Positions 8,638 through 17,940 are shown, counted from the first letter of the stretch. The stretch: 55,796 bases of DNA from Clostridiaceae bacterium (GCA_012798865.1 JAAZMK010000072.1:1-55796), one strand, 5' to 3'. Numbers and translations: made by a program. Notes: generated from the letters alone by a model not told the origin.

Positions 8638-9783
8638 GTGAAACAGTTCAAAACATGTGTCATCGGCGTCGGTTTTATCGGCGCCGCTCATATTGAAGCG
8701 CTCCGCCGCCTCGGATATGTCGATGTTGTCGCACTGTCCGACGTGGTTGATCCGGAGGCAAAAGCGGCGGCACACGGCGTCCCCAAAGGTTACGAGGATT
8801 ATCGAGAGATGATCGACCGGGAGAAGCCGGACGTCGTACACATCTGCACGCCCAATGTGGACCACTATGACATGGCGATGTACGCGATGGAGCGCGGCAT
8901 AGCGGTCGTCTGCGAAAAGCCAATGACTAAAACAGTCGATGAAGCCAAACGTCTTGCCGACTACGCGAAACAAAAAGATATCGTAACAGGGGTCAACTTT
9001 AACTACCGCATGTACCCGCAAATTATGCAGGCGAAGGCGATGGTTGATTCCGGCGAAGTAGGCGACATTTACACCATCCATGGAGGCTATTTGCAGGACT
9101 GGCTTTTCTATGAGACTGATTACAGTTGGCGCCTTGAGCCGGATATCAGCGGCGAATCTCGCGCGTTTGCCGATATAGGATCTCACTGGATCGACGCGGT
9201 GGAATTCATTTCCGGTCTCCGAGCCGTGGAAGTATTCGCCGATTTTGAAACATTCCATAAAATACGTAAGAAACCTTTGAAGGCCATTGATACGTATTCA
9301 GGCATGACGCTCCGCCCTGAGGACTACGAAGAGAAACACATCGATACGGAAGATTACTGCACCGTACTCTTTAAATTTGATAGCGGAGCGCGCGGCACGT
9401 GTACCATCAGTCAGGTCTTTGCGGGAAGAAAGAATCAGATGCTCGTGGATATCGGCGGCAGCCGGTGCGCCTTGCATTGGGACAGCGAACACAGCAACGA
9501 TCTTTGGATCGGCAGACGAGATACGTTCAATCAGACCGCCACGAAAGACCCCTCTACGCTAAGTCCGCTTGCCGGTTCGATCATCGGCTATCCAGGCGGA
9601 CATGTTGAAGGCTTCCCCGATACGTTTAAGCAAAACTTTAAAGCCATCTATGCAGCCATCGAAAAAGGCGATACCGGTCAACACCTTTTTGCGACGTTTG
9701 AAGACGGTCTGAGGGAGATGCAGCTTTGTGATGCGATTGTAAGAAGCGCGAAAGAGGACCGCTGGGTCCGAGTGGAGGGCTGA
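8638..9783 (+). CDS. Gfo/Idh/MocA family oxidoreductase (1)
   Basis: A 381-residue NAD(P)-dependent sugar or polyol dehydrogenase. The N-terminal Rossmann domain has VIGVGFIGAAH for dinucleotide binding and the family motif CEKP, whose Lys contacts substrate and cofactor. The C-terminal domain carries ADIGSHWID, the intact DxGxHxxD catalytic signature. The family oxidises a ring or chain hydroxyl, as in IolG, or the C3 hydroxyl of glucosides in 3-keto routes. The start is GTG at 8638, seven bases after AAGGAGG. It is the first gene of a four-gene plus-strand operon with two TIM-barrel isomerase-like proteins and a second oxidoreductase. That arrangement suggests oxidation followed by isomerisation or cleavage of the keto product. 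The substrate is not determinable from sequence. Confidence 0.88.
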   Translation: MKQFKTCVIGVGFIGAAHIEALRRLGYVDVVALSDVVDPEAKAAAHGVPKGYEDYREMIDREKPDVVHICTPNVDHYDMAMYAMERGIAVVCEKPMTKTVDEAKRLADYAKQKDIVTGVNFNYRMYPQIMQAKAMVDSGEVGDIYTIHGGYLQDWLFYETDYSWRLEPDISGESRAFADIGSHWIDAVEFISGLRAVEVFADFETFHKIRKKPLKAIDTYSGMTLRPEDYEEKHIDTEDYCTVLFKFDSGARGTCTISQVFAGRKNQMLVDIGGSRCALHWDSEHSNDLWIGRRDTFNQTATKDPSTLSPLAGSIIGYPGGHVEGFPDTFKQNFKAIYAAIEKGDTGQHLFATFEDGLREMQLCDAIVRSAKEDRWVRVEG

Positions 9784-9788
9784 TCTCC

Positions 9789-10640
9789 ATGTTCAAAATA
9801 GGTACTCTTGCCGATTGGTTCGGTCTTGGATTGCTTGAGGGCATTCGAGAATCGTCGCGATGTGGCGCCACGGGCGTCCAGATTTATGCGGCGGGTGAAT
9901 TCGATCCGCGATCGACCGCGACAGATTCCGTCGTCAAAGAAGTTATATCCGTCGCACGCGCGTCGGGTCAGACGATCACGGCGCTTTGCGGTGAACTCGG
10001 CGGTTATGGTTTAGAAAAGCATCAAGACAACGCCGAGAAGATCGATTACCTCAAACAAGTGTTGATCCTCGCAGATCGGTTGGACTGTCGTATCGTCACG
10101 ACACACATCGGTGTTGTGCCTAAAGACCGTTCACATCCGCGCTACGAGGTGATGCTCAACGCGCTGGGCGAATTGGCGTATTTCGCAAACCGCCTTGGCT
10201 CCTATGTCGCTGTCGAGACAGGACCGGAATCGATGACGATTTTGCGGGCATTTGTTGACGAGTGCGGTCCGGGGGCTGCCATCAACTACGACCCCGCTAA
10301 TCTGGTCATGGTGGGTGCCGACGATGAGGTTGAAGGCGTCAGAATCGCCGGCTCCGCCATCGTTCATACCCATGCCAAAGACGGACGATCTCTCAAACAG
10401 ATCGACCCTGAAGATTTTTACCATCAGTTTGCCGAAGGCGGTCTGGAATGGGCGGCTCAATCAGGCTGCTCGGAGGAAACGCCTCTTGGCGAAGGGAGTG
10501 TCCGTTGGCTGCCGTATCTGCGCGCACTACAGGATATCGGATATAACGGTTACCTGACCATTGAGCGCGAAGTCGTCAATGGCTCGGAAGACATACGCAT
10601 GGCTGTGCAATTCTTGAAAGAGTGTATAGAACAACTATAA
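9789..10640 (+). CDS. Sugar phosphate isomerase/epimerase-like TIM barrel (1)
   Basis: A 283-residue protein of the xylose isomerase-like / AP-endonuclease 2 family. Probable metal-ligand positions at the barrel strand ends are visible in TTHIG, VETGP, NYDPANL, HTHAKDG and the C-terminal IERE. The family includes isomerases, epimerases, IolE/IolI-type enzymes and the catalytic subunits of C-glycoside deglycosidases. It starts five bases after the preceding oxidoreductase stop. GGAGG lies about ten bases before the ATG, so the two are co-translated and probably act in sequence. It has no signal peptide and is cytoplasmic. The exact reaction is unknown. Confidence 0.85.
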   Translation: MFKIGTLADWFGLGLLEGIRESSRCGATGVQIYAAGEFDPRSTATDSVVKEVISVARASGQTITALCGELGGYGLEKHQDNAEKIDYLKQVLILADRLDCRIVTTHIGVVPKDRSHPRYEVMLNALGELAYFANRLGSYVAVETGPESMTILRAFVDECGPGAAINYDPANLVMVGADDEVEGVRIAGSAIVHTHAKDGRSLKQIDPEDFYHQFAEGGLEWAAQSGCSEETPLGEGSVRWLPYLRALQDIGYNGYLTIEREVVNGSEDIRMAVQFLKECIEQL

Positions 10641-10692
10641 AACTAACATCGCGTCCCTAATGGACACGACGACACAAGGAGGATATCGAAAC

Positions 10693-11607
10693 ATGATGAA
10701 GCTCGGTTTGTTGTCCGCGATTTTGCCGGACTATACGTTTGAAGAAGTTATTGACTACGCCGCAAGCGTCGGATTTGAATGTGTGGAGGTATGTTGTTGG
10801 CCCAAAGGCAAAGCCGTCCGCCGATATGCCGGTGTGACACACTTCGACCTTGACGAATGCGATGAGAAACAATTGCTGGCGTACAAAAAATACGCCGAAG
10901 ACCGCGGTATTGAGATTTCATCTCTTGGCTACTACCCGAACCCCATGGATGTGAATCAGGAAGCGGCTGATGTAGCGGTGCAGCATCTTTACAAAATGAT
11001 CGACGCCTCCGCCCTGATGGACGTCAACATGATTACTACGTTCATCGGGCGTGACAAAACGAAAACGGTCGAAGAAAATCTCGATAAATTCGAGGTTGTC
11101 TGGACACCGATCGTTGCCTACGCCGAGTCGAAAGGGGTCAGAATCGGCATTGAGAACTGTCCGATGCTCTACACGAAGGACGAATGGCCCGGCGGGAACA
11201 ACCTGGCGCACGCTCCTTATATCTGGCGTGAAATGTTCCGACGCATTCCGTCAAAGGCATTGGGTCTGAACTTCGACCCTTCGCACCCCTATCTGATCGG
11301 GGCGAGCTATACGAAGCCTCTCTATGAATTTAAGGACCGCATCTTCCACATTCATTTCAAGGACATCAAGATTTACCAGGATAAACTTGATGAATACGGT
11401 TATTTTGCCTATCCCTCGCTCTGGCATTCACCGAAGCTCCCCGGAATGGGCGGTGTGGACTTCGGCGCTTTTATCTCGGCGCTCAACGACATCCGATACA
11501 CAGGTCCCGCCTGTCTCGAAGTTGAAGATAAAGCTTATGAGAATTCCGTCGAGGATGTGCGTGCTGGCATAGAACAGAGCTATCGTTTCCTCCGCCAGTT
11601 CATTTAG
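10693..11607 (+). CDS. Sugar phosphate isomerase/epimerase-like TIM barrel (2)
   Basis: A 304-residue paralogue-type protein of the same superfamily as its upstream neighbour but quite divergent from it. Metal-site segments are GIENCPM, NFDPSHP, HIHFKDI and the terminal LEVED. The ATG at 10693 is chosen because ACAAGGAGG lies about ten bases upstream. The frame is open further, to an ATG at 10660, but that start would place the ribosome site inside the coding region. Thr-Arg-type N-terminal MKLGLLSAILPDYTFEE is usual for the family. It is the third gene of the operon. Two such barrels side by side suggest two distinct steps, or a two-subunit enzyme, on the oxidised sugar. Confidence 0.86.
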   Translation: MMKLGLLSAILPDYTFEEVIDYAASVGFECVEVCCWPKGKAVRRYAGVTHFDLDECDEKQLLAYKKYAEDRGIEISSLGYYPNPMDVNQEAADVAVQHLYKMIDASALMDVNMITTFIGRDKTKTVEENLDKFEVVWTPIVAYAESKGVRIGIENCPMLYTKDEWPGGNNLAHAPYIWREMFRRIPSKALGLNFDPSHPYLIGASYTKPLYEFKDRIFHIHFKDIKIYQDKLDEYGYFAYPSLWHSPKLPGMGGVDFGAFISALNDIRYTGPACLEVEDKAYENSVEDVRAGIEQSYRFLRQFI

Positions 11608-11642
11608 GCGTTGCGGAAGAAGTAAAAGTAAGGAGGATCACA

Positions 11643-12722
11643 ATGGTCAGAACAAAAGTTGCGCTATTAGGAAGCGGATTCATCGCCGATATCCATGCGG
11701 AATCGTTTCGGCGCTTTGTACCGGACGCGGAAGTGACCGCCGTCTATTCGCGGAACATCGATAAGGCGCGGGCTTTTGCCGATGCGCATGGCATACCGGA
11801 AGCGTACGACGATATACAAGAGCTTTTGGATAAGAGCGATATCGACATTGTCGACATCTGCCTTCCCAACGACCTGCATCATCCTGCCTGCATCCAAGCC
11901 GTAAATGCGGGGAAGCACGTCATCATCGAAAAGCCGTTCTGCCTCTCCCTGCGTGAAGCGGACGAGATGATCGAGGCGGCAAAAGAGAATAACGTGTTGC
12001 TCATGTACGCGGAGGAATTGTGTTTCGCGCCGAAATACGAGCGCGTCCGCGCCATCGTCGAAAGCGGTGCGCTCGGACAGATTTACATGCTCAAACAGAG
12101 CGAAAAACATTCCGGTCCGCACAGTCGTTGGTTCTATGAATCGAAGCATTCGGGCGGAGGCGTGATGATGGACATGGGTTGTCATGCGATCGCTTGGTTT
12201 ATGTGGATGCTCAAAGACTACAACCCCGTCAGCGTGTATGGACACTACATGCGCGTTTATCACGATACGGATGCTGAGGATCATGCGCTCACACAATTGG
12301 AATTTGAGAAGGACGGTCGTACGATCATCTGTGTCGCTGAGGACAGTTGGGTCAAACACGGCGGCATGCAGGATGCCATTGAGGTTTACGGCGATGAGGG
12401 CGTCTGTTATTCCGATCTATTCCAAGGCAATTCATCCCAGCTTTACAGCTTGCGGGGCTACGACTACGCGAGCGAGAAAGCGGGCGCGACGACAGGATGG
12501 ACTTTCCCCATCTTTGAGGAAGCGTTCAACCAAGGCTACCCGCAGGAACTCGCTCACTTTGTGGACTGTGTGCGAAACGGTAAGAAGCCTCTTACCGATG
12601 GTCAGTTGGGGCGCGCTGTCATAGCGGTTATTCACGCCGCCTATGCGTCCGCCCGCGAAGGACGTAAAATTACTTTGCCATACAACTCAACGGCGGAGCG
12701 TCCCGTGGATAACTGGCGCTAG
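11643..12722 (+). CDS. Gfo/Idh/MocA family oxidoreductase (2)
   Basis: A 359-residue dehydrogenase with the Rossmann motif LLGSGFIADIH and the IIEKP motif. In the C-terminal domain the usual DxGxHxxD reads MDMGCHAIAW, so the last Asp is replaced by Ala and the catalytic geometry may differ from oxidoreductase 1. The ATG at 11643 follows AAGGAGG by six bases. It is the last gene of the plus-strand operon and is followed within 30 bp by a strong hairpin terminator. Two oxidoreductases in one operon could carry out an oxidation and a later reduction with cofactor recycling, as in 3-keto-glycoside pathways. This is inference. Confidence 0.86.
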   Translation: MVRTKVALLGSGFIADIHAESFRRFVPDAEVTAVYSRNIDKARAFADAHGIPEAYDDIQELLDKSDIDIVDICLPNDLHHPACIQAVNAGKHVIIEKPFCLSLREADEMIEAAKENNVLLMYAEELCFAPKYERVRAIVESGALGQIYMLKQSEKHSGPHSRWFYESKHSGGGVMMDMGCHAIAWFMWMLKDYNPVSVYGHYMRVYHDTDAEDHALTQLEFEKDGRTIICVAEDSWVKHGGMQDAIEVYGDEGVCYSDLFQGNSSQLYSLRGYDYASEKAGATTGWTFPIFEEAFNQGYPQELAHFVDCVRNGKKPLTDGQLGRAVIAVIHAAYASAREGRKITLPYNSTAERPVDNWR

Positions 12723-12743
12723 AAGTCAAAACATTAAGAAAAG

Positions 12744-12791
12744 AAAGGGGGCGTCCTTTACCGGAGATCGGCGTGCAGGACACCCCTTTTT
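12744..12791. terminator. Terminator between converging operons
   Basis: AAAGGGGGCGTCCT (12744-12757) pairs with AGGACACCCCTT (12777-12788) with one bulge, followed by a T-run on the plus strand and, in reverse, by a shorter T-rich stretch. It closes the plus-strand oxidoreductase operon and can serve the minus-strand transporter operon as well. Confidence 0.8.
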
Positions 12792-12814
12792 GATTGGTCG
12801 AATTATCGTATGAA

Positions 12815-13804
12815 TTACTGGCGAACTTTCTTTTCGCGGTTATAGAAGATCAACAGCACGATCATGATTAGACCCATGAATACGTTGCGTGTCGGTTGTG
12901 CTAGACCCATCGCCGTCAGCAAGTTGCTGAGCACGACCATGACAAGCGAACCGGCGATGCTTCCCGTATACGTTCCGACGCCGCCGGAGAATGATGTGCC
13001 GCCGATAATGACAGCGATCAGCGAGTTGTAAGCGTATTCATCGAAGATCTGGCAACGCGCGGCGTTCATATAGGCTGCGCCCAGCATACCGGCAAAAGCG
13101 GCAAACATCCCCGAAAATACGTACGTCAGAATCTGTATGCGATTGATATTCACTCCGTTCAGTCGAGCGGCAACGGGGTTATTTCCAAGGAGGTAAACTT
13201 GTTTCCCGAAACGCGAATGGTTCAAAAGGTAGAAGACCAGCGGTATGATGATCAGCCCATATAAGATAATCGACGGCAAGAATTGCAGACCGAACAGCTT
13301 GGATGTCACGGATTTAATGAACGACGGTGAAGCATATCCCATGGGGCTTCCCTGTGTCAACACGTACTGCATGCGCGTGATCACGTTTGAGATAGCCATC
13401 GTGACGATGAGCGGCGGAAGTCCGATTTTAACAGTACAAATGCCGTTCAAAAGACCGACAGTCGCTCCCATGGCAAGTGCCGCGAAAAGCAAAGGGAAAA
13501 AGCGACCATCCTGACTGTTCATGATGGTCGTCGTCAAAATAGCTGCCGACGACATGACAGCGCCAACTCCGAAATCCATGCCGCCCCCGATCAAGACGAT
13601 CGTTTGACCTGCAGAGGCAATACTCAGAAGCAACGTAAGCATGACGATGGATCCGATGGCGCTCGCATTGAGTGAGCCAGGCGAGATCATGACCGTTATG
13701 GCATACAAAACTAGTGCGATGAGGAACGCCATCCGCGCCGGACTCTTCTGCATGAAGAGCTTTGAACGCTGACCCAGTGTCAAGGTGGATTTAGTGCTAC
13801 TCAT
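12815..13804 (-). CDS. Ribose-type sugar ABC transporter permease (second)
   Basis: A 329-residue permease of the BPD_transp_2 (RbsC/XylH/AraH) family with about nine helices. Typical segments are GQTIVLIGGGMDFGVGAVMS near the N-terminus and AVIIGGTSFSGGVGTYTGS near the C-terminus, the conserved permease loop facing the ATPase. The ATG at 13804 has AAGGAGG upstream and overlaps the stop of the preceding permease gene by 8 bp. With that gene it probably forms a heterodimeric channel for a monosaccharide, polyol or glycoside. It is the last gene of the operon, ending close to the bidirectional terminator. Confidence 0.92.
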   Translation of the reverse strand: MSSTKSTLTLGQRSKLFMQKSPARMAFLIALVLYAITVMISPGSLNASAIGSIVMLTLLLSIASAGQTIVLIGGGMDFGVGAVMSSAAILTTTIMNSQDGRFFPLLFAALAMGATVGLLNGICTVKIGLPPLIVTMAISNVITRMQYVLTQGSPMGYASPSFIKSVTSKLFGLQFLPSIILYGLIIIPLVFYLLNHSRFGKQVYLLGNNPVAARLNGVNINRIQILTYVFSGMFAAFAGMLGAAYMNAARCQIFDEYAYNSLIAVIIGGTSFSGGVGTYTGSIAGSLVMVVLSNLLTAMGLAQPTRNVFMGLIMIVLLIFYNREKKVRQ

Positions 13805-14888
13805 GCGTCGTTACCTCCTTTCCCTCTGATTCCTTCGGACTCTTTCGGTAGTCAATGCGCTTAAACTGCCTGACAATGCCTTCTCTCAGGACTTCTTGCC
13901 TTCCCTTTGCGGTGACGATGGTCATCAAGAGACCGAGGAAGATGATGACATCGGATACGAAGTTCTGCCAGTAGCTGGATACGGAGAAGCCGGGGATCAG
14001 ACGCACCAAGAGAGAGAAGAAGTAGTAAACGGAGTTCTGAATCAGAACAAAAAACCCGCTTCCGAAGACGGCGCTGGCCACCGAACCCCAACCGCCAAAG
14101 CCGAGACCGCCGAGGATGCAAGCCGAAAGCGAGCGAATACCGTAATCTTCCGCCTGAAGCGGATTGCCTGCAGCGATCATCAACGTCAGGCAAAGACCGG
14201 CAATACCTACGATGACTCCCTTAAGAAGAAATGCTTTCAACTGAACTTTAACGGGACTGATGCCCGCGGCGAATGCATTTCTCGGATTGCCGCCGACAGC
14301 GTAGATGTGCGACCCGAAAGGAGTTTTGCGGGCGAAACGACAGATCAAAAGCACACCGAGGACCGCGAAAAAGGAAACGGGAATCAGTCCGAAAAGCTGA
14401 CTGTCGTACGCCATATACCACTCTTTCGGCACTTTGCCTTGCGGAACGCTCATGATCATGACGTTAACCCCTCGAATGACATACGTCATGGCATAACTTG
14501 CAAGGAGAGCCGGTAATCGGAATACGGAACAGCAGACCCAGACCGCGATCGAGGCGAGGACCGCCGCGCCGATACCCAAGAGACAGGAGAGAGCAAATGG
14601 AATGCCCCATACCTGATGGGTCATGATGGTGACAACGTTGACCAAGGCAAGTTGAATCCCGCAAGAGACATCCATTGTGCCCGCGATCAATAACAAACTC
14701 TGACCGATCGCGACCAGAATGAACGCGGCATTTTTTGCAAAGAGCGTATTGATGCTTTTAACGCTGAAGAAGGATGCCGGTCCTTGTAAAGCCGCATTGA
14801 GTACCAAAGCGATGATGAATAAAACGAAACCGGCAAAAAATGATGAGCGTCTTAACCGTGTGAAACTATTTTTCAAAGTATCGATCAT
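13797..14888 (-). CDS. Ribose-type sugar ABC transporter permease (first)
   Basis: A 363-residue homologue of RbsC with an N-terminal helix (about 15-35) and about nine further helices. It has the family segment LIAGTMDVSCGIQLALVN and the C-terminal loop ACILGGLGFGGWGSVASA. A 40-residue charged cytoplasmic tail follows. Its ATG overlaps the ATPase stop codon (ATGA), so ATPase and both permeases are translationally coupled. Heterodimeric permeases are common in clostridial ribose-type importers. The adjoining oxidoreductases and isomerases are the obvious consumers of the imported compound. Confidence 0.92.
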   Translation of the reverse strand: MIDTLKNSFTRLRRSSFFAGFVLFIIALVLNAALQGPASFFSVKSINTLFAKNAAFILVAIGQSLLLIAGTMDVSCGIQLALVNVVTIMTHQVWGIPFALSCLLGIGAAVLASIAVWVCCSVFRLPALLASYAMTYVIRGVNVMIMSVPQGKVPKEWYMAYDSQLFGLIPVSFFAVLGVLLICRFARKTPFGSHIYAVGGNPRNAFAAGISPVKVQLKAFLLKGVIVGIAGLCLTLMIAAGNPLQAEDYGIRSLSACILGGLGFGGWGSVASAVFGSGFFVLIQNSVYYFFSLLVRLIPGFSVSSYWQNFVSDVIIFLGLLMTIVTAKGRQEVLREGIVRQFKRIDYRKSPKESEGKEVTTHE

Positions 14889-16414
14889 GCCTTTGCCTCC
14901 ATCGTCGAGACGATCTCTTGATCTTCCGACATCCCCATCATCGCAGCCACGAGTTTCTCGGGCGTTTTATTTTCACCGGTCAATTGCGCGCTGACACATC
15001 CTTCGTAAAAGACATAAATGACATCGCATAGACTTAACAATTCTTCCGATTCGCTTGAAGAAATCAAAATGGTCATTCCCTCGTTCGCACATTCTTTAAG
15101 TATTTCATGGATTTCGAGACGTGAATGAATATCGACACCTCGCGTCGGATCGTCCAAAAGCAAGAGCTTAGGCTGCATCGCGATCCATCGTGCGACGACG
15201 AGTTTCTGTTGGTTGCCTCCGGACAGCGAGCTTGCGGGGTGATTCAGAGAACCGATCACAATATTGTATTTATCGACGGCACGTTGCGCAAATGCGCGAT
15301 TCGCTTTAGCGGGCATATAGGCGAAAGTCTTACCTTTGGCGACTTTGCCGGCGAGTATGTTTTCCAACACGGTACGTGCAGGGAAAATGGCTTCCCGGTT
15401 GCGTTCACCCGAGATAAAGCCCATACCGTTTTTTACGGCTTTCGAGGGTGATTTTAAAGTAGAAGGCTCGCCGTCGTAGATAATTTCTCCCTCTTCATAA
15501 CGGATGGCGCCTAGAATGGCGCGTATCAATTCCGGCTGTCCCTGTCCTTGCAGACCGCCAATACCGACGATTTCGCCTTTGTGAGCGCGAAGCGAAATAT
15601 CATGCACTTTCGGGAAAATAGAAAGATTCTTGACATCGAGTACGATCTCGCGTCCCTCATCCGAGTGCATGTGCACTACATCCTTTTTGCTTTTGTCCGG
15701 ACGCTGTCCCGTCATGTAATAAACGATGTCATCGAGGCTGAAGTCGTCCATCGGTCCCGTGATCACCGATTCACCGCTTCTCATGATGGTCGTCCTGTCG
15801 CATACTTCAAAGACCTCGTTCATACGGTGCGTCACGTAGACCATCGCGATGCCCTCTTCCTTTAACTCGCGCATGACGGAAAAAAGGACCTGTATCTCGT
15901 CGTAGTGCAACGCGGCCGTTACCTCGTCCAGAAGCAAAAGACGCGGCTTCAAAGCGACGGCTTTCGCCACTTCAAGCATCGTCTGAGTAGATGGCATCAA
16001 GGTTTGGACGTAATCGTCCGGATCGCAGTCGATCTGGAAACGTTCAAGAAGGCGGTTAATGATCTCATCGCTGGCCTTCTGATCGACGAACCCCAGTGCA
16101 TTTCTCGGCTCATTGCCTAAAAGGATATTGTCCCGAACACTCATGGTCGGTATGAGACTTAAATCTTGGAAAGCTGTCGCGATCCCCAACTTGCGTGAAT
16201 CGTACCCATTGCGTATTTCAACCGGGTTTCCATCGATCAGAATCTCGCCGGCATTCGGGTTGACCAGACCTGCCAGAATCTTGATCATTGTGGATTTTCC
16301 GGATCCGTTTGATCCGAGAAGCGCATGTACTTCACCCGGTTCTACACTTAAGGAAGCATTGTTGAGCGCGACGACTGCGTCAAATCTTTTGTCGACTCCG
16401 CGTAATTCAAACAT
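14885..16414 (-). CDS. Sugar ABC transporter ATP-binding protein (RbsA-like, two domains)
   Basis: A 509-residue ATPase with two fused nucleotide-binding domains, as in RbsA/MglA/XylG. The first has Walker A GSNGSGKST and Walker B LLLLDEVTAAL. The second has the degenerate P-loop GLQGQGQPE usual for this family, a strong signature LSGGNQQKLVVARW and Walker B LLLLDDPTRGVD. The start is placed at the ATG at 16414, giving the family-like N-terminus MFELRGVDKRF. An in-frame ATG at 16438 would add eight residues, and neither has a strong ribosome site. A hairpin about 140 bp upstream separates it from the binding-protein gene, a usual way to make more binding protein than membrane complex. Confidence 0.93.
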   Translation of the reverse strand: MFELRGVDKRFDAVVALNNASLSVEPGEVHALLGSNGSGKSTMIKILAGLVNPNAGEILIDGNPVEIRNGYDSRKLGIATAFQDLSLIPTMSVRDNILLGNEPRNALGFVDQKASDEIINRLLERFQIDCDPDDYVQTLMPSTQTMLEVAKAVALKPRLLLLDEVTAALHYDEIQVLFSVMRELKEEGIAMVYVTHRMNEVFEVCDRTTIMRSGESVITGPMDDFSLDDIVYYMTGQRPDKSKKDVVHMHSDEGREIVLDVKNLSIFPKVHDISLRAHKGEIVGIGGLQGQGQPELIRAILGAIRYEEGEIIYDGEPSTLKSPSKAVKNGMGFISGERNREAIFPARTVLENILAGKVAKGKTFAYMPAKANRAFAQRAVDKYNIVIGSLNHPASSLSGGNQQKLVVARWIAMQPKLLLLDDPTRGVDIHSRLEIHEILKECANEGMTILISSSESEELLSLCDVIYVFYEGCVSAQLTGENKTPEKLVAAMMGMSEDQEIVSTMEAKA

Positions 16415-16555
16415 GTGTTGACATCCCGTAGATAACATAGTTCTGCAGCGCGACGAAAACCGGATGCTTCCGCATATCGCATGCCCGCGCGCTGCAGAGA
16501 CGTTTCGTTTGTCGGAAGAGCGGAATCAAACCCGACTCTTCCTTTCTCATAAAAC

Positions 16556-16582
16556 CTGACCGGCGGATTTTGCGCCGGTCAG
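16556..16582 (-). terminator. Intercistronic terminator/attenuating hairpin after the binding-protein gene
   Basis: CTGACCGGCG (16556-16565) and CGCCGGTCAG (16573-16582) make a perfect 10-bp stem with a 7-base loop. On the minus strand it is followed by GGTTTTATG. It lies 37 bp after the binding-protein stop codon and before the ATPase gene, so it probably reduces read-through. A second, smaller stem (GGAAGAG/CTCTTCC, about 16514-16542) lies beyond it. Confidence 0.75.
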
Positions 16583-16618
16583 TATTTCATGGGCTAATTC
16601 GCTTTAATGTAAAGCGGC

Positions 16619-17716
16619 TTATTTGAAGTAGGCTTGTGCCACTTCGTCGATGGTCAGCCAATACGTAAGCGCGTCACCGGGCTTCATCGTATTTGCGTAG
16701 TTGAGGAACTCCTCATTTTCGATGTCGTCATAGGTGAAGCTGAGCTTCGAAGGCAGACGGATGGCGTGAATTTCAGGAACAGTGTAAATATTGTCCTTCA
16801 ACTCTTTGCCAAGAAGCATATTCAAACCGAAGTTCAATGCGCTGGCGCCGACACCTGGAGGATTCGAGAGAACCATGAAGTCCATCTTTCTCCCGTCCTT
16901 GTTGATCTCAAGCACGCGCTGCATGAACTCACCTGTGTCATTGAATCCGACGAATTCAGGATACGGTTTGCCCGCCGCATCGTAGGCAGCCAGGATGGCT
17001 TCCGCACACTGCGATGTCAACACAGCGTCAAATTCCAAGCCGGAGTTCAGGATTTCTGTCATGATCTGTTGCGCTTTTACCGCGTCCCAGTCGTGGTTGT
17101 ACTGTCCGCCGACGACAACGAGTCCTTTCTCATCGAAAGCTTTCTCGAAGCCCGCCTGACGGTCAGTGTTGGCCTGGTTGCCGTCAAGTGCCGCGATCAT
17201 GATAATCTTCTTACCCGCGCCGAGGACTTCTCCCGCGTAGGTGCCGGTCTTATAACCGAGGTAGTACTGGTCGGTGCTGACATTCAACACGTTGACGTCG
17301 GTCGAGGTGTACTCGCAGTCCGCGTTGATGTAGACGATGCCGGCTTTCTGTGCTTTCTCGATGATCGGGTCAAGACCTGTCGGAGAGACGGGGTTGACCA
17401 GAATCACGTCGTAGCCTTCATTAATGCTGTTCTCGATTTGCTGCGACTCAGTGGCGGCATCCCAGTTCGAGACGAAAGACGCGTATTTGACGTCCAGTCC
17501 ATGGCTGGCAGCGGCTGCTGCGGCCTCTTGGATGTCTGCCTCATAGCGCACCCGGTAGGGGTTTCCTTCGATAATCGCATTGTGAGAGGCCAGTTTAACT
17601 ACCTTCACATCACCCCCTGGCGGTTCGGTGCCGGTGGTATCGGGATCTTTAGGACCACAAGCAACGGCGACTAGAACCATCATGAGGGCCAAAAGGATCA
17701 CTAGATATTTTTTCAT
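16619..17716 (-). CDS. Sugar-binding lipoprotein of a ribose-type ABC importer
   Basis: A 365-residue extracytoplasmic binding protein (Peripla_BP_4 type). Residues 1-20 are a lipoprotein signal peptide ending in the lipobox LVAVAC, so Cys20 is lipidated and the protein is tethered outside the membrane. The mature part begins with an acidic, low-complexity linker (GPKDPDTTGTEPPGG) and then has the two-lobed fold, with family segments QQIENSINEGYDVILVNPVS and QAGFEKAF. The ATG at 17716 follows AGGAGG by seven bases. It is the first gene of the importer operon and has its own promoter (17801-17830). It delivers the unknown sugar or polyol to the permeases encoded downstream. Confidence 0.93.
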   Translation of the reverse strand: MKKYLVILLALMMVLVAVACGPKDPDTTGTEPPGGDVKVVKLASHNAIIEGNPYRVRYEADIQEAAAAAASHGLDVKYASFVSNWDAATESQQIENSINEGYDVILVNPVSPTGLDPIIEKAQKAGIVYINADCEYTSTDVNVLNVSTDQYYLGYKTGTYAGEVLGAGKKIIMIAALDGNQANTDRQAGFEKAFDEKGLVVVGGQYNHDWDAVKAQQIMTEILNSGLEFDAVLTSQCAEAILAAYDAAGKPYPEFVGFNDTGEFMQRVLEINKDGRKMDFMVLSNPPGVGASALNFGLNMLLGKELKDNIYTVPEIHAIRLPSKLSFTYDDIENEEFLNYANTMKPGDALTYWLTIDEVAQAYFK

Positions 17717-17743
17717 TTCTTTTCCTCCTGTTTTTCTATCATC

Positions 17744-17759
17744 AAGGGGAATTCCCCTT
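17744..17759. promoter_or_regulatory. 16-bp perfect palindrome in the binding-protein mRNA leader
   Basis: AAGGGGAATTCCCCTT lies between the promoter (17801-17830) and the start codon (17716) of the binding-protein gene. It would form a very compact hairpin in the leader, or act as an operator bound by a dimeric repressor just downstream of the transcription start. Confidence 0.45.
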
Positions 17760-17800
17760 AACTAGCATATTGAACAAACGGATTAACGTCGTATGGGAGA

Positions 17801-17830
17801 ATTATACAAATGTCGCACATGCTCGCGCAA
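17801..17830 (-). promoter_or_regulatory. Promoter of the sugar importer operon
   Basis: On the minus strand TTGCGC (17825-17830), an 18-bp spacer and a perfect TATAAT (17801-17806) precede the binding-protein start by about 85 bp. The AT-rich region upstream (17860-17940) holds two direct copies of TTTGCAATT at a 12-bp interval (17916-17936), possibly a regulator site. Confidence 0.7.
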
Positions 17831-17940
17831 CGCTTTCCTTTCAAATGACGATTTCTTTTACAATTTGAAAATTTATTGCTAATAACGCCAATAGAATACC
17901 ATACTAAAGACGTGATTTGCAATTCTTTTTGCAATTTCTT

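Noticed and set aside
17916-17936. Same operator as the TTTGCAAA pair of the nanE promoter
   Set aside because: The motif here is TTTGCAATT at a 12-bp interval rather than TTTGCAAA at 20 bp, so shared control is not supported.
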